DNA of 64,000 bases, taken from the NCBI GenBank assembly GCA_036501665.1, contig DASXZW010000015.1, positions 1 through 64,000 of the forward strand, given 5' to 3'. The notes under the pieces were generated by a model. The model had not been told where the DNA came from. It did no database searches and saw only the letters and a list, made by a program, of their open reading frames with translations. The translations under genes and the position numbers were made by a program. The DNA comes from DATAUD01 sp036501665. Its GTDB lineage: Bacteria > Verrucomicrobiota > Verrucomicrobiia > Limisphaerales > Palsa-1400. Each line of letters opens with the position of its first letter. Positions within the stretch are counted from its first letter, which is position 1. Of the stretch, positions 9,337 to 16,994 are shown one piece after another.

Positions 9337-9447
9337 TAAATATTAGGAGTCTAGGAATCGAGTTTACCTCACACCACGCCATCCAAACATCTCATTAACA
9401 CCCAACTTCGGTTGGGGTGCTGGTCAGCGAACGTCGAAAGAACCGTT

Positions 9448-10200
9448 TCAACGGTTTTTCCCGGACCTCTCCGGAATAAAATCCCCAAGATTCGGCGGCA
9501 ATCCGCGATACCGCGTATCCCCTTTGAACACGATCCGTCTCCGCTCGATGGTCACACTCGTTTTCCCCGCCAGCGCAATCGCCTCAAGCGCCTCCCACCC
9601 ACTCAACCCGCAAGCCACAAAACTGTGTCGGAAAAAATGATGTGAGTCGTGCGAGCGCAAAGCCGGCGACAGCCGCGTATTCAGATCAAACGCCAGAATC
9701 GGCTCCACAAAATCCCAGTCCCGATCATAAAAAACCGCGCGCTTCTCAAAATGCTTTTTCCGAATTCGCTCCGCCATCCGCTCATCCTTCACGACAATCT
9801 CCGGCTCCAGCGGATCTTCAACCGTGTGCAAAAGCAGCAGCGGCGGCCTGAAAGTCGCCTGGATGAACGACTGATTCGTCAATGCGCAAACAGCGTCCAG
9901 CAACGTCGGCGCGTCATTCGTCAGCCGCGCATGAACACGCCGAAAAAAATACAACTCATCCGTCGCCCCCGGCATGAGAATGATCGCGTGAACCGACGCC
10001 CCCCGTTGAAACGAATTAAACAAAACCGTCGCGCAATTTCTCGCGTCCAATTCCGCCGGTTTCGCCGTCAACGGCATCCTCGCCAAATCCTCCTCCCACG
10101 ACGCCTCGCATCGGGCAACAAAAACCGAAAGCAACACCACCGCTAATGCTAATCCAATAGTTCCCCAACTCCGCGCCCTCTGCGCCTCTGCGCGATTCAT
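9448..10200 (-). CDS. Secreted protein of unknown function
   Basis: The frame gives 250 residues with an N-terminal hydrophobic signal (LALAVVLLSVFVARCEA, residues 17-33) and then a soluble domain rich in charged residues. The first 12 residues (MNRAEAQRARSW) come from a purine-rich GCGCAGAGG repeat tract, so the real start may be a few codons further in; I keep the ATG at 10200. Notable stretches are 'ARNCATVLFNSFQRGASVHAI' (cut here), 'FYDRDWDFVEPILAFD' and 'SHDSHHFFRHSFVACGL', the last with four histidines. A cysteine in 'ARCEAS' could be a weak lipobox. I do not recognise the family. It is 3' of the HscB-like gene on the same strand, 52 bp away, and may be co-transcribed. Confidence 0.6.
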   Translation of the reverse strand: MNRAEAQRARSWGTIGLALAVVLLSVFVARCEASWEEDLARMPLTAKPAELDARNCATVLFNSFQRGASVHAIILMPGATDELYFFRRVHARLTNDAPTLLDAVCALTNQSFIQATFRPPLLLLHTVEDPLEPEIVVKDERMAERIRKKHFEKRAVFYDRDWDFVEPILAFDLNTRLSPALRSHDSHHFFRHSFVACGLSGWEALEAIALAGKTSVTIERRRIVFKGDTRYRGLPPNLGDFIPERSGKNR

Positions 10201-10252
10201 CTTTGTGCCCTCGCGTTGAATGTCTCCTGCATGGATGGCCCGCGCATTGCCG

Positions 10253-10873
10253 TCAAAACGAAAGTTGCGCGATCCGCTCCTGGATTTGCGCGCTCCACCG
10301 CGTGATGTAACTCAACTCCCGCCCAATCTCCTCCAGCCGCAGCAACGGCAGCGCCGCAAGCCGTTCGGGCGAGGAAATCGGAGGCGCGGCGTTCCAAGCG
10401 TCGTTCATCGACTTCAATTCTGCCAAAAGTTCATCCCGCCGCAAATGGATTCGCTGCTGCAACGCCCCCAGCTTTTCAGAACGCGCCATCCCCTTCTCGA
10501 ACCATTGCGCCTGTAACAACGGCGAAGTCTGCCGCGCCTTGGCCGCGAGAACCGAATCCGCCTCGCGACATTCCTGGCCCACCTGAAGAAACAAATCCAT
10601 CGTCCCCGCCGGAATGTCCCGCACATTCGCCGGCGGTGCCCCCAACTCCAATTCCAACAAATGCAACACTCGCGATTTCGGATCACGCAAACAAGTGTAA
10701 GCCGCATTCAACTCAGCAAACGCCGCCGTCGCAGCATCGCGCTCCGCAACGTTCGCGACCGCAACGCGATCCGGATGCGCTCTGGAAGAAATCTCAAGAA
10801 AGCCCGCCTTCAGCGCCTCCAAATCAACCCAAGGCCCCCGCGCCAGCCCAAGCAGCTCAAAATTATCCATCAT
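10253..10873 (-). CDS. hscB: HscB-like J-domain co-chaperone
   Basis: The product (about 206 residues) is a J-domain protein of the HscB type, which delivers the scaffold protein of iron-sulfur cluster assembly to an Hsp70 partner in the cytoplasm. The J-domain occupies residues 1-70 with the invariant HPD motif in 'EISSRAHPDRVAV', and the C-terminal half is helical ('WFEKGMARSEKLGALQQRIH'), like the scaffold-binding domain of HscB; total length also fits. The start is placed at the first of two ATG codons before 'DNFELLGL', because the longer frame back to 10903 runs through a GC palindrome. It follows an IscA-type gene on the same strand, supporting a Fe-S role. No hscA, iscU or iscS is visible in the window. 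Confidence 0.75.
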   Translation of the reverse strand: MMDNFELLGLARGPWVDLEALKAGFLEISSRAHPDRVAVANVAERDAATAAFAELNAAYTCLRDPKSRVLHLLELELGAPPANVRDIPAGTMDLFLQVGQECREADSVLAAKARQTSPLLQAQWFEKGMARSEKLGALQQRIHLRRDELLAELKSMNDAWNAAPPISSPERLAALPLLRLEEIGRELSYITRWSAQIQERIAQLSF

Positions 10874-10875
10874 AC

Positions 10876-10943
10876 GGTAGGGCGTCGCTGCCGCGACGCC
10901 CAATAATCCCTGAGGTAGGGACGCCTCGCCGAGGCGTCCGCGG
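10876..10943 (+). repeat. Two GGTAGGG-headed hairpins between iscA and hscB
   Basis: The first copy (10876-10901) has a 7-bp stem GGCGTCG/CGACGCC. The second (10914-10943) has a perfect 9-bp stem GGACGCCTC/GAGGCGTCC with a GCC loop. They share the GGTAGGG head with copies at 4676, 9310 and 11492, and the second is nearly identical to the copy at 11492-11518. They sit in the 174-bp space between two Fe-S cluster genes. Confidence 0.7.
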
Positions 10944-11046
10944 ATTGCCCGCCATGCCGCCCTTAAAAGTCAATAATAAAAAGTAGAGTTTTCTTTTCAA
11001 TGAGTCCGCTAATTAGATGCGTTTGCCTCACTCCAAACCCAATCCC

Positions 11047-11439
11047 CTACGCGCTAAAACTCTCCCCGCACGAACACGACGCTGCCGCATTCGGATTCTT
11101 GACCTTGAACCCGCCATCCTGCAACGCATCCACAAAATCCAATTCGCTCCCCGTGACATAAAGCGCGCTCTTCGGGTCCACCACCACTTTGATCCCGCCG
11201 CTTTCAACAAGAATATCGCGATTCGCCGGCTGATCCTGCAAATCCATCTTGTATTGCAAACCCGAGCAACCCCCGCCAATCACCGCCACCCGCAACACCC
11301 CGCCCGGACGCCCCTGCTTCCTGAGAAGCGAAGAAACCTTCAGCGCCGCGCCGGGAGTCACCTTGATCAAACGCTCATCGCCCACCCGCACCTTCGCAGG
11401 CGCGATGGCATTCGAGACCAACTCTTTTCCAGCGATCAT
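11047..11439 (-). CDS. IscA/ErpA (HesB) family iron-sulfur carrier
   Basis: This 130-residue cytoplasmic protein is an A-type iron-sulfur carrier that transfers clusters or iron to apo-proteins. The HesB-like domain starts at about residue 24 ('LIKVTPGAALKVSSLLRKQG') and holds the three ligand cysteines: the first in 'VIGGGCSGLQYKMDLQ' and the pair in 'AASCSCGESF' at the C-terminus. The N-terminal 20 residues are an extra leader, longer than in E. coli IscA. The start at 11439 is an ATG. It is the first gene of the minus-strand run that includes the HscB-like protein. IscA, ErpA and SufA cannot be told apart from this sequence alone, so no symbol is given. Confidence 0.85.
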   Translation of the reverse strand: MIAGKELVSNAIAPAKVRVGDERLIKVTPGAALKVSSLLRKQGRPGGVLRVAVIGGGCSGLQYKMDLQDQPANRDILVESGGIKVVVDPKSALYVTGSELDFVDALQDGGFKVKNPNAAASCSCGESFSA

Positions 11440-11491
11440 AGCGCCCCCAACGTAGCCGCCCCATCACCCCCCGTCAATCCCCACCCCTCTC

Positions 11492-11518
11492 GGTAGGGAT
11501 GCCTCGCCGAGGCGTCCG
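11492..11518 (+). repeat. GGTAGGG-headed palindromic repeat, copy 5
   Basis: GGTAGGG head followed by GGATGCCTC/GAGGCGTCC with a GCC loop; one G-T pair separates it from the copy at 10914. It lies in the divergent promoter space between the IscA-type gene and the secreted repeat protein. Confidence 0.65.
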
Positions 11519-11664
11519 CAGGCAGTCCGTCAGCCCTACAATCAGTCAAATACAAATGTGCTTTAGCGCAACGGCGAAAATGGCAGACACAGACAAGCAA
11601 AATTAATCTGGAACGTCCCCGAGGACTCTGTTATAAACTCTCCTTACAAATTCCTCAACCAATC

Positions 11665-12819
11665 ATGAAACCCAAGCTTCTTTTGGTCGCGGCCCTTATA
11701 ATTGGCGCCGTTTTGACAAGAGTCACTCCGGCAATCGCTCAATACCCGACCTGCTTGGCCAGTTCGGCAGATGGTCATCAGATTATAGGTGGCTTTTACT
11801 CTGGCGCTGTCTCCATCTCGACCGACTTTGGACACACTTGGTCTCCATACGCAGTGCCGAACGCAAATTGGTCCGCCGTTGCATCTTCGGCCGATGGATC
11901 CGTGCTTTTTGCAGCAATCAATGGCGGCGGTATTTACGTCTCCACAAATTCAGGAACCACATGGAATTTGAGCGATGCTCCTACAGAAATGTGGGGAGCT
12001 ATGGCTGCGTCAGAAGATGGCATAAAGGTGATTGCCGCTACCACATTGGGTGGTGGTCCCATTTACACGTCAACCAATGCTGGATCGACCTGGGCATCAA
12101 ACAGCTTACCGAGTTTAACTTGGGCATCAGTCGCGTCGTCGGCAGACGGATTGAAACTGGTAGCCGTGGCAGGGAACGGTATCTACACATCGACCAATGC
12201 AGGAGCCACTTGGGCTACAAACAACTCAACTGGCTCGTTTTGGATGGGAGTTGCCTCGTCGGCGGATGGAACCCGTCTGGTAGCTGTGGACGCCTCGTAT
12301 GGCGGCGGTGGATACGACTCAGCCGACGGCATTTGGATATCAACAAATTCGGGAGAGACTTGGACAAAGACCGACGCCCCTATTGAATTTTGGGAGAGCG
12401 TTGCCTCTTCTGCCACTGGAACCAGGCTGGCGGCTACCTCTCTTGGTGCCATTTACGTTTCATCCGATGCAGGCAGCACATGGACGCAGATAGGTTCAGG
12501 ATTCACTGGGGATTGGCATTCAATAACCTCGTCAGCGGATGGCGGCGTAATCGTCGCAGCGGACGGTTTCTCCGGCAGCACTTTTGTCAAGTATTCTACT
12601 CCTGCCCAGCACTTGACTGTCGCGACGGCAAACGGCGACCTTGTCCTTTCTTGGCTTGTGCCTTCAATCAACCTTGCCTTGGAGCAAACCACTAATCTGC
12701 TCACGCCGAATTGGACAATCGTTCCGACTGCTCCGACCCTTACAAATCTCCAGTATCAAACAATTCTGTCCACAACGGCGATCAATACATTTTTTCGACT
12801 CTCTCCCAAGGGGCCATAA
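11665..12819 (+). CDS. Secreted BNR/sialidase-like beta-propeller protein
   Basis: The 384-residue product has a signal peptide (residues 1-25, ending TPAIAQ) and about seven repeats of roughly 42 residues following the pattern 'WxxVASSADGxxLxAxxxGGxIYxSTNxGxTW', for example 'WASVASSADGLKLVAVAGNG' and 'GIYTSTNAGATW'. The 'STNAGATW' element is the Asp-box/BNR motif of sialidase-like and plant HCF136-like propellers, which here suggests a structural or binding role and not necessarily catalysis. The last 63 residues ('NGDLVLSWLVPSINLALEQT' to 'FFRLSPKGP') make the C-terminal module shared with other exported proteins in the window. It has its own upstream region with a GGTAGGG palindrome and is followed by another secreted protein in the same direction. 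Confidence 0.8.
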   Translation: MKPKLLLVAALIIGAVLTRVTPAIAQYPTCLASSADGHQIIGGFYSGAVSISTDFGHTWSPYAVPNANWSAVASSADGSVLFAAINGGGIYVSTNSGTTWNLSDAPTEMWGAMAASEDGIKVIAATTLGGGPIYTSTNAGSTWASNSLPSLTWASVASSADGLKLVAVAGNGIYTSTNAGATWATNNSTGSFWMGVASSADGTRLVAVDASYGGGGYDSADGIWISTNSGETWTKTDAPIEFWESVASSATGTRLAATSLGAIYVSSDAGSTWTQIGSGFTGDWHSITSSADGGVIVAADGFSGSTFVKYSTPAQHLTVATANGDLVLSWLVPSINLALEQTTNLLTPNWTIVPTAPTLTNLQYQTILSTTAINTFFRLSPKGP

Positions 12820-12963
12820 TTCCGTAATGATCCTGCTTTTGGTAGGGGGGGCAGCCACAACATCCGCGAGCAATGCCAGGAAACGTCAATTTGAAAACTT
12901 GCCTCTCTGATTGCGGTATGCGATACTTCGGAAACTCAAAGGTTCAATTTATTGACAACCAAA

Positions 12964-14436
12964 ATGTCAAAACCACGGGCCAATTTTGTGCAGGTCTCGT
13001 TACTGCGCCTGAGCCTCGTTTTATTCCTTGCTGTCGCATGTTTTACCAAATTGTCTGCACAGGGCGTCCCTGTCATTGTGAACGGCGGATTTGAAACTTT
13101 CTACGATCCGTATCTGGTGATGGGGCCGGGTTCTCCATATCTTCCCGGCTGGACAATCGAGGGAAAGGGCTTGAAGGTTGCGTACGAAAAGGCCAATCCC
13201 CTCCCCTATGAAGGAAAACAGTACCTCTCCTTCAATCCGCCGAGTGCTGCGATTTCTCAGACGATTTTGACCTCCGTAGGACAAACCTACGCAGTGACGT
13301 ATGCGGTTGCCCTACCGGATGGAGGCGTGTTCGAAGCTTTTGCAACCGCCGGGGATGGAACCTTGTTGAGTACAAACGATTATGCAGTGCAGGGGAGTGA
13401 AACCAACGGGTGGGCCTTATATCAGTTATATTTTGCAGCGACCACAACAAATACGACTCTAACCTTCCAGAACGTGGGCGATGTTCCAACAGGTCTGGAC
13501 GACATCACAATCGCCGCCGTGGTTGCGGCGCCGACCATCACAAAAGCGCCGTCCAACGTAAGCGTGGCTGCTGGGACCGTGGTGACATTTTCCGCGTCGG
13601 CGACAGCCGCAGGACCGATGACGATTCAATGGTATTATCAGTCAACTGCTATTCAAGGAGCGACGAATACATTCTTAACGGTGACTGCCAACGAGACTAA
13701 CGAGGGCTTCTATTCAGTGACGTTCGCTGACGCCGGGGGATATACCTCAACATCGTGCATTTTGAAGCTGAACGATAACATTCTAATCAACGGTGGGTTT
13801 GAGGCCCCGCCGATAACTTCTGGAAATATAGGTTTTGGGAATTTGCTGCCAGGCTGGACAGTTCTTGGTGCTGTTATTATTGAAAATTACTCTTCAAATG
13901 CATATCAAGGAAACCAATTCTTCTTTTTTAACTACGGGGGACTTAGTCGGGTAGAGTCGATAGCCCAAACATTTGAGACAGCTCCGAACCAAAGCTATAC
14001 TGCTGCTTTCGCAATTGGAGGTGATTTCGGCAGCCTTGATGCTATGGTCGCTTCGACGACGGGTTCAATATTATTACAAACGAATTGTGTTTGTCCGGGT
14101 TATTGGTTTCTATATCAAATATTGTTTACTGCAACGACGACGAACACGACCTTAACTTTTGCATACGAAGGGCGCAACCAGGGCGCGCCGACGTTAAGCC
14201 TTGACGCAGTAACAGTGACGACATCGGGACCGCCCCCGCTAGGCATATCGATGGCGACTAACGGGGTGATTTTTTCCTGGCCGACACCCAGCCAAAGCTT
14301 TCATTTGGAAACAAGCAGTTCGATCGACACAAACTGGGTCGCATTTCCAGCGACCTTGACAACCAATGCCAACAATATAACGGCGACAGTGCCGTTATCG
14401 CAAAGCAGCAGTTTTTTCCGATTAGCGACGGATTGA
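12964..14436 (+). CDS. Secreted protein with two DUF642-like domains and an Ig-like domain
   Basis: The ATG at 12964 (MSKPRANF) is preferred to the upstream TTG at 12952; the product is 490 residues with a signal peptide to about residue 35. Two similar domains each open with 'NGGFE' and 'LPGWT' ('IVNGGFETFYDP', then 'ILINGGFEAPPI') and contain 'SQTxxTxxxQxYxxxxAxA' strands, a pattern like the DUF642 galactose-binding fold of extracellular proteins. Between them lies an immunoglobulin-like domain ('PTITKAPSNVSVAAGTVVTF', 'QWYYQSTAI', 'EGFYSVTFADAGG'). The final 60 residues ('ISMATNGVIFSWPTPSQSF' to 'FFRLATD') match the C-terminal module of its neighbours. A carbohydrate-binding surface role is inferred, not shown. 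Confidence 0.72.
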   Translation: MSKPRANFVQVSLLRLSLVLFLAVACFTKLSAQGVPVIVNGGFETFYDPYLVMGPGSPYLPGWTIEGKGLKVAYEKANPLPYEGKQYLSFNPPSAAISQTILTSVGQTYAVTYAVALPDGGVFEAFATAGDGTLLSTNDYAVQGSETNGWALYQLYFAATTTNTTLTFQNVGDVPTGLDDITIAAVVAAPTITKAPSNVSVAAGTVVTFSASATAAGPMTIQWYYQSTAIQGATNTFLTVTANETNEGFYSVTFADAGGYTSTSCILKLNDNILINGGFEAPPITSGNIGFGNLLPGWTVLGAVIIENYSSNAYQGNQFFFFNYGGLSRVESIAQTFETAPNQSYTAAFAIGGDFGSLDAMVASTTGSILLQTNCVCPGYWFLYQILFTATTTNTTLTFAYEGRNQGAPTLSLDAVTVTTSGPPPLGISMATNGVIFSWPTPSQSFHLETSSSIDTNWVAFPATLTTNANNITATVPLSQSSSFFRLATD

Positions 14437-14459
14437 AGTTCGGGCTGCGTCCGCACCAC

Positions 14460-15062
14460 TCAAAGCGACGCAGGCACAGGCAACCGCGGCGTCTTCGGCT
14501 GCACATTCGGAATAGTCGGGCCGGTTGCCTGCTTGAAATGCACCCGCGAACGCAACATCAACGTTCCCAACATCAAATCCGCCAATGGGAAAACAACGTT
14601 AAAGTTCTTGTGCATATACCGATGATGCAAAAGATGGTGCCCGTTCAACCGAAAGAAAATGCCCGAGCGCTCCACATGCCGTTTTTTCGGCAAGTGCATG
14701 CACCAATGAATATATTCGTAGGCGGCATAATAAGCCATGCAGACCAAACCCGCGCCGCACCAAATCCCCCATTTGCGGGAGACAATCGCCACCCCTAAAA
14801 ACGGCAGCGAGCTGAGGAAAACCAATACTGGCCCATTCCACCACGCCATTGGAATGGTCTTCTTGTCATGTTCGTTTATCAGATGATAAGTGTGATCAGC
14901 CTTGAAAATCCGGTGATGCAACAAATGATGCCGCTCGTAAGGATAGCGAAACCCGAAGGTCGGCTTGTGCATGACGAAGCGATGCAATATCCACTCAAAC
15001 AGTGATGCGAAAAAGCCTCCGATGACAAAGCCAATCGCGGTCCAAAAGATAAAAGACATCAT
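14460..15062 (-). CDS. Fatty acid hydroxylase/sterol desaturase superfamily membrane protein
   Basis: The product (200 residues from the ATG at 15062) is a small integral membrane di-iron enzyme of the fatty acid hydroxylase superfamily. Histidine boxes are clear: HRFVMH at residues 27-32, HHLLHH at 45-50, then 'EYIHWCMH' and a second 'HHLLHHRYMH' near residue 160. Hydrophobic segments at about 3-25, 70-90 and 100-115 fit the family. The start is supported by an AGGA ribosome site about 8 bp upstream; the longer frame to 15101 lacks one. The substrate cannot be told (fatty acyl chains, carotenoids or hopanoid precursors are possible). It is convergent with the secreted protein to its left and downstream of an RRM gene. 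Confidence 0.8.
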   Translation of the reverse strand: MMSFIFWTAIGFVIGGFFASLFEWILHRFVMHKPTFGFRYPYERHHLLHHRIFKADHTYHLINEHDKKTIPMAWWNGPVLVFLSSLPFLGVAIVSRKWGIWCGAGLVCMAYYAAYEYIHWCMHLPKKRHVERSGIFFRLNGHHLLHHRYMHKNFNVVFPLADLMLGTLMLRSRVHFKQATGPTIPNVQPKTPRLPVPASL

Positions 15063-15133
15063 GAGGTTATTTCCTCGCCAGAAGACGAGGGGAAGTGACA
15101 CTACGTTTTAGGTGTTTCATGTTTGGGAGAATA

Positions 15134-15155
15134 CGCCGCGAAATTCGTCGCGGCG
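15134..15155. terminator. GC-rich hairpin downstream of the RRM gene
   Basis: An 8-bp perfect stem (CGCCGCGA, loop AATTCG, TCGCGGCG) 12 bp past the stop codon of the RRM gene. There is no T-run after it in the direction of that gene, so an intrinsic terminator is uncertain; an mRNA 3' stabilising stem is the alternative. Confidence 0.4.
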
Positions 15156-15166
15156 AACTAAATAAA

Positions 15167-15508
15167 TTATCGCGAATAGGGGCGTCGTGGACCACGATCA
15201 CGTCCACCACCGCCTCCGCCTCCGCCGCCATGGTCTCCACGGTCGCCGCGAGGACGATCCTCGCGCGGACGGGCTTCATTGACGGTCAGTGCGCGGCCAT
15301 CGAGAGGCTTGCCGTTCAAGCCTTCAATGGCTTTGTCGGCTTCTTCCTTGCTCGACATGGTCACAAACGCAAAACCGCGCGGGCGGTTCGTCATGCGATC
15401 CATCATCACATTGACTTCAGTGACAGTGCCGAACGCGGCAAAAGCGTCCTGAAGATCGTTTTCGGTGAGATTGAAAGAGAGGTTCCCTACAAACAATTTA
15501 GTGCTCAT
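15167..15508 (-). CDS. RRM-domain RNA-binding protein
   Basis: This 113-residue cytoplasmic protein has one RNA recognition motif at residues 4-80 and a glycine/arginine-rich tail (81-113), the usual architecture of small bacterial and cyanobacterial RRM proteins that bind single-stranded RNA, often under cold or other stress. RNP2 is 'LFVGNLSF' at residues 5-12 and RNP1 is 'RGFAFVTM' at 44-51, both near consensus with the aromatic residues in place. The tail 'GGGGGGGGGRDRGPRRPYSR' may also contact RNA. It is monocistronic, with a long upstream region before a divergent sigma factor gene. Which RNAs it binds is not known. Confidence 0.92.
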   Translation of the reverse strand: MSTKLFVGNLSFNLTENDLQDAFAAFGTVTEVNVMMDRMTNRPRGFAFVTMSSKEEADKAIEGLNGKPLDGRALTVNEARPREDRPRGDRGDHGGGGGGGGGRDRGPRRPYSR

Positions 15509-15946
15509 TAGTGGCGGAATTCGTTTCTATAAGACGGCCATCCCAAAGGCTCCAGGCAACGGAAAACCGTTCGCCGCAAGGGGTTGCGCACAGAACGGCA
15601 GGGCAAAGCCCGCTCCTGAGAATGGCAATCACAAACCTAGCATAATCAGACATTTCCGTCATGACAATGCAAAGTTTGCAGTTTTATAAAGTTTTAACGG
15701 CATTAAGTGCTCCTGGAGCATTTCAACAAATATAGTATCGGCTTTTCCGTGCCTCTGGTTAATTCTCGCCCCGCCACGCGGGGAGAGAACGGACGCGAAG
15801 CGCCAAGAGAGGGGGGTGCGAAAAAGGCTGCCGTAGTTATGGCTCACGTTAATATTGGTTGAAACAATCAACCCCCTTGCCGTGTTCGCTAATCAAAGAG
15901 AAATGTGTGATGTCGTTGTCAAAGCAACCGCGCGAGCTTAAGACTG
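15509..15946. other. Divergent intergenic region
   Basis: No gene is supported in this 438-bp space between the RRM gene and the sigma factor gene. It should hold both promoters and the RRM mRNA leader. A hairpin at 15769-15783 (CCCCG, loop CCACG, CGGGG) followed by a GAGAG-rich tract resembles the one at 4433-4480. Short open frames here (for example 15659-15871 minus) have repeat-derived sequence and are not called. Confidence 0.45.
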
Positions 15947-16525
15947 TTGAGCGAAGAACGCCAACCGCTGATGACCGATGCCGCGACATTCGAAGCGTTT
16001 ATGCGGAACTACCAGAACATGGTTTTTAGCACGTCAATGCGTCTGACCGGCAACATTGCCGAGGCCGAAGACATTTCCCAGGAAGTTTTCCTCAAGGCCT
16101 ACGAGCGTTTCGACGACCTGCGCGAAAACCCGCGCGCTCCCGGTTGGCTCAAAACCGTCGCCATCAACCTCAGCCTCAATCACTTATCCCGGCACCGCTC
16201 CCGCTGGACGCTTTTCACCGATTTTTTCCGCCCGGAGGATAATCCTGATATCTCTGAACCCGAATTCGCCGCCCCCGAAAATATAGAAGAAGATTTAGCC
16301 CGCTCCGAACGCCAGCAGTGGGTCGAGGCAGCATTGCGCAAATTGCCCGATGCCCAACGCGTCCCCCTCGTCCTCTATCACATCGAAGGTCTGAAGTACG
16401 AGGAGATCGCCGCAAAACTCGGCGTCTCCCTCGGAAAAGTCAAAACCGATATCTTCCGCGCGCGCGACACCCTGCGAAAAAAACTTGTCCCGCAATTGAA
16501 AAAGGATTGGATGGGTCACGTATGA
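15947..16525 (+). CDS. ECF-type RNA polymerase sigma factor
   Basis: This 192-residue (or 184 from the ATG at 15971) protein is an extracytoplasmic-function sigma factor. Region 2 spans about residues 13-80, with 'YQNMVFSTSMRLTGN' and the core-binding 'AEDISQEVFLKAYERF'; region 4 spans about 130-185, with the helix-turn-helix 'YEEIAAKLGVSLGKVKTDIF' that reads the -35 element. Regions 1 and 3 are absent, as in ECF factors. The frame opens with TTG at 15947; the ATG at 15971 is an equally possible start and neither has a strong ribosome site. Its stop overlaps the start of the next gene by four bases (ATGA), so the two are translationally coupled. Confidence 0.9.
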   Translation: MSEERQPLMTDAATFEAFMRNYQNMVFSTSMRLTGNIAEAEDISQEVFLKAYERFDDLRENPRAPGWLKTVAINLSLNHLSRHRSRWTLFTDFFRPEDNPDISEPEFAAPENIEEDLARSERQQWVEAALRKLPDAQRVPLVLYHIEGLKYEEIAAKLGVSLGKVKTDIFRARDTLRKKLVPQLKKDWMGHV

Positions 16526-16992
16526 ATCCCGATTTCGACGACCCTCAATTGGAATCCGAGATAGACCGGCAATTGAAAGATCTGCCCGAGCTAATCGCCC
16601 CACGCAGTCTGGTGCCGCGCACAATGCAACTGATCGCGCAACTTGCCGCAGTATGGCAATCCCGTTCCTGGTCCACTTGGCCGATGAGCATCCGGGCGGC
16701 ATTTATAGTTGTGTCTGTCGCGCTGCTCGCCGCGACTGTCCCCGGTTTGCGCGCGTTTGAGCAGAATCTGTTAGTGCCGATGTTCGCGAAGCTCAACCAT
16801 TGGGGAGCCAGCAGCGAATGGATTTGGAACGCCGCAACCGCTCTTGCAAGCGCCGGAACTGCCATTGTAAATCACGCGAGCAAGGGAATTATCTTCTCGT
16901 GCGTCCTCGCAATCGTTTTAGCTTACGCGGCGTGCATTGGTTTTGGAACAGTGTTTGTGAAATTGGCTTTGTCCGACGCGAAGAAAAATTAA
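16522..16992 (+). CDS. Putative anti-sigma factor, membrane protein
   Basis: The 156-residue product begins at the ATG that overlaps the sigma factor stop codon. The N-terminal 50 residues are soluble and acidic ('DDPQLESEIDRQLKDLPELI'), followed by a membrane segment at about residues 58-76 ('AAFIVVSVALLAATVPGL') and a second near 118-145 ('GIIFSCVLAIVLAYAACIGF'). Position and topology suggest that it holds the ECF factor at the membrane; no zinc-binding HxxxCxxC motif of ZAS anti-sigma factors is present, so the regulatory role is inferred from context. A longer frame upstream (from 16318) is the shadow of the sigma factor. Confidence 0.65.
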   Translation: MNPDFDDPQLESEIDRQLKDLPELIAPRSLVPRTMQLIAQLAAVWQSRSWSTWPMSIRAAFIVVSVALLAATVPGLRAFEQNLLVPMFAKLNHWGASSEWIWNAATALASAGTAIVNHASKGIIFSCVLAIVLAYAACIGFGTVFVKLALSDAKKN

Positions 16993-16994
16993 CT

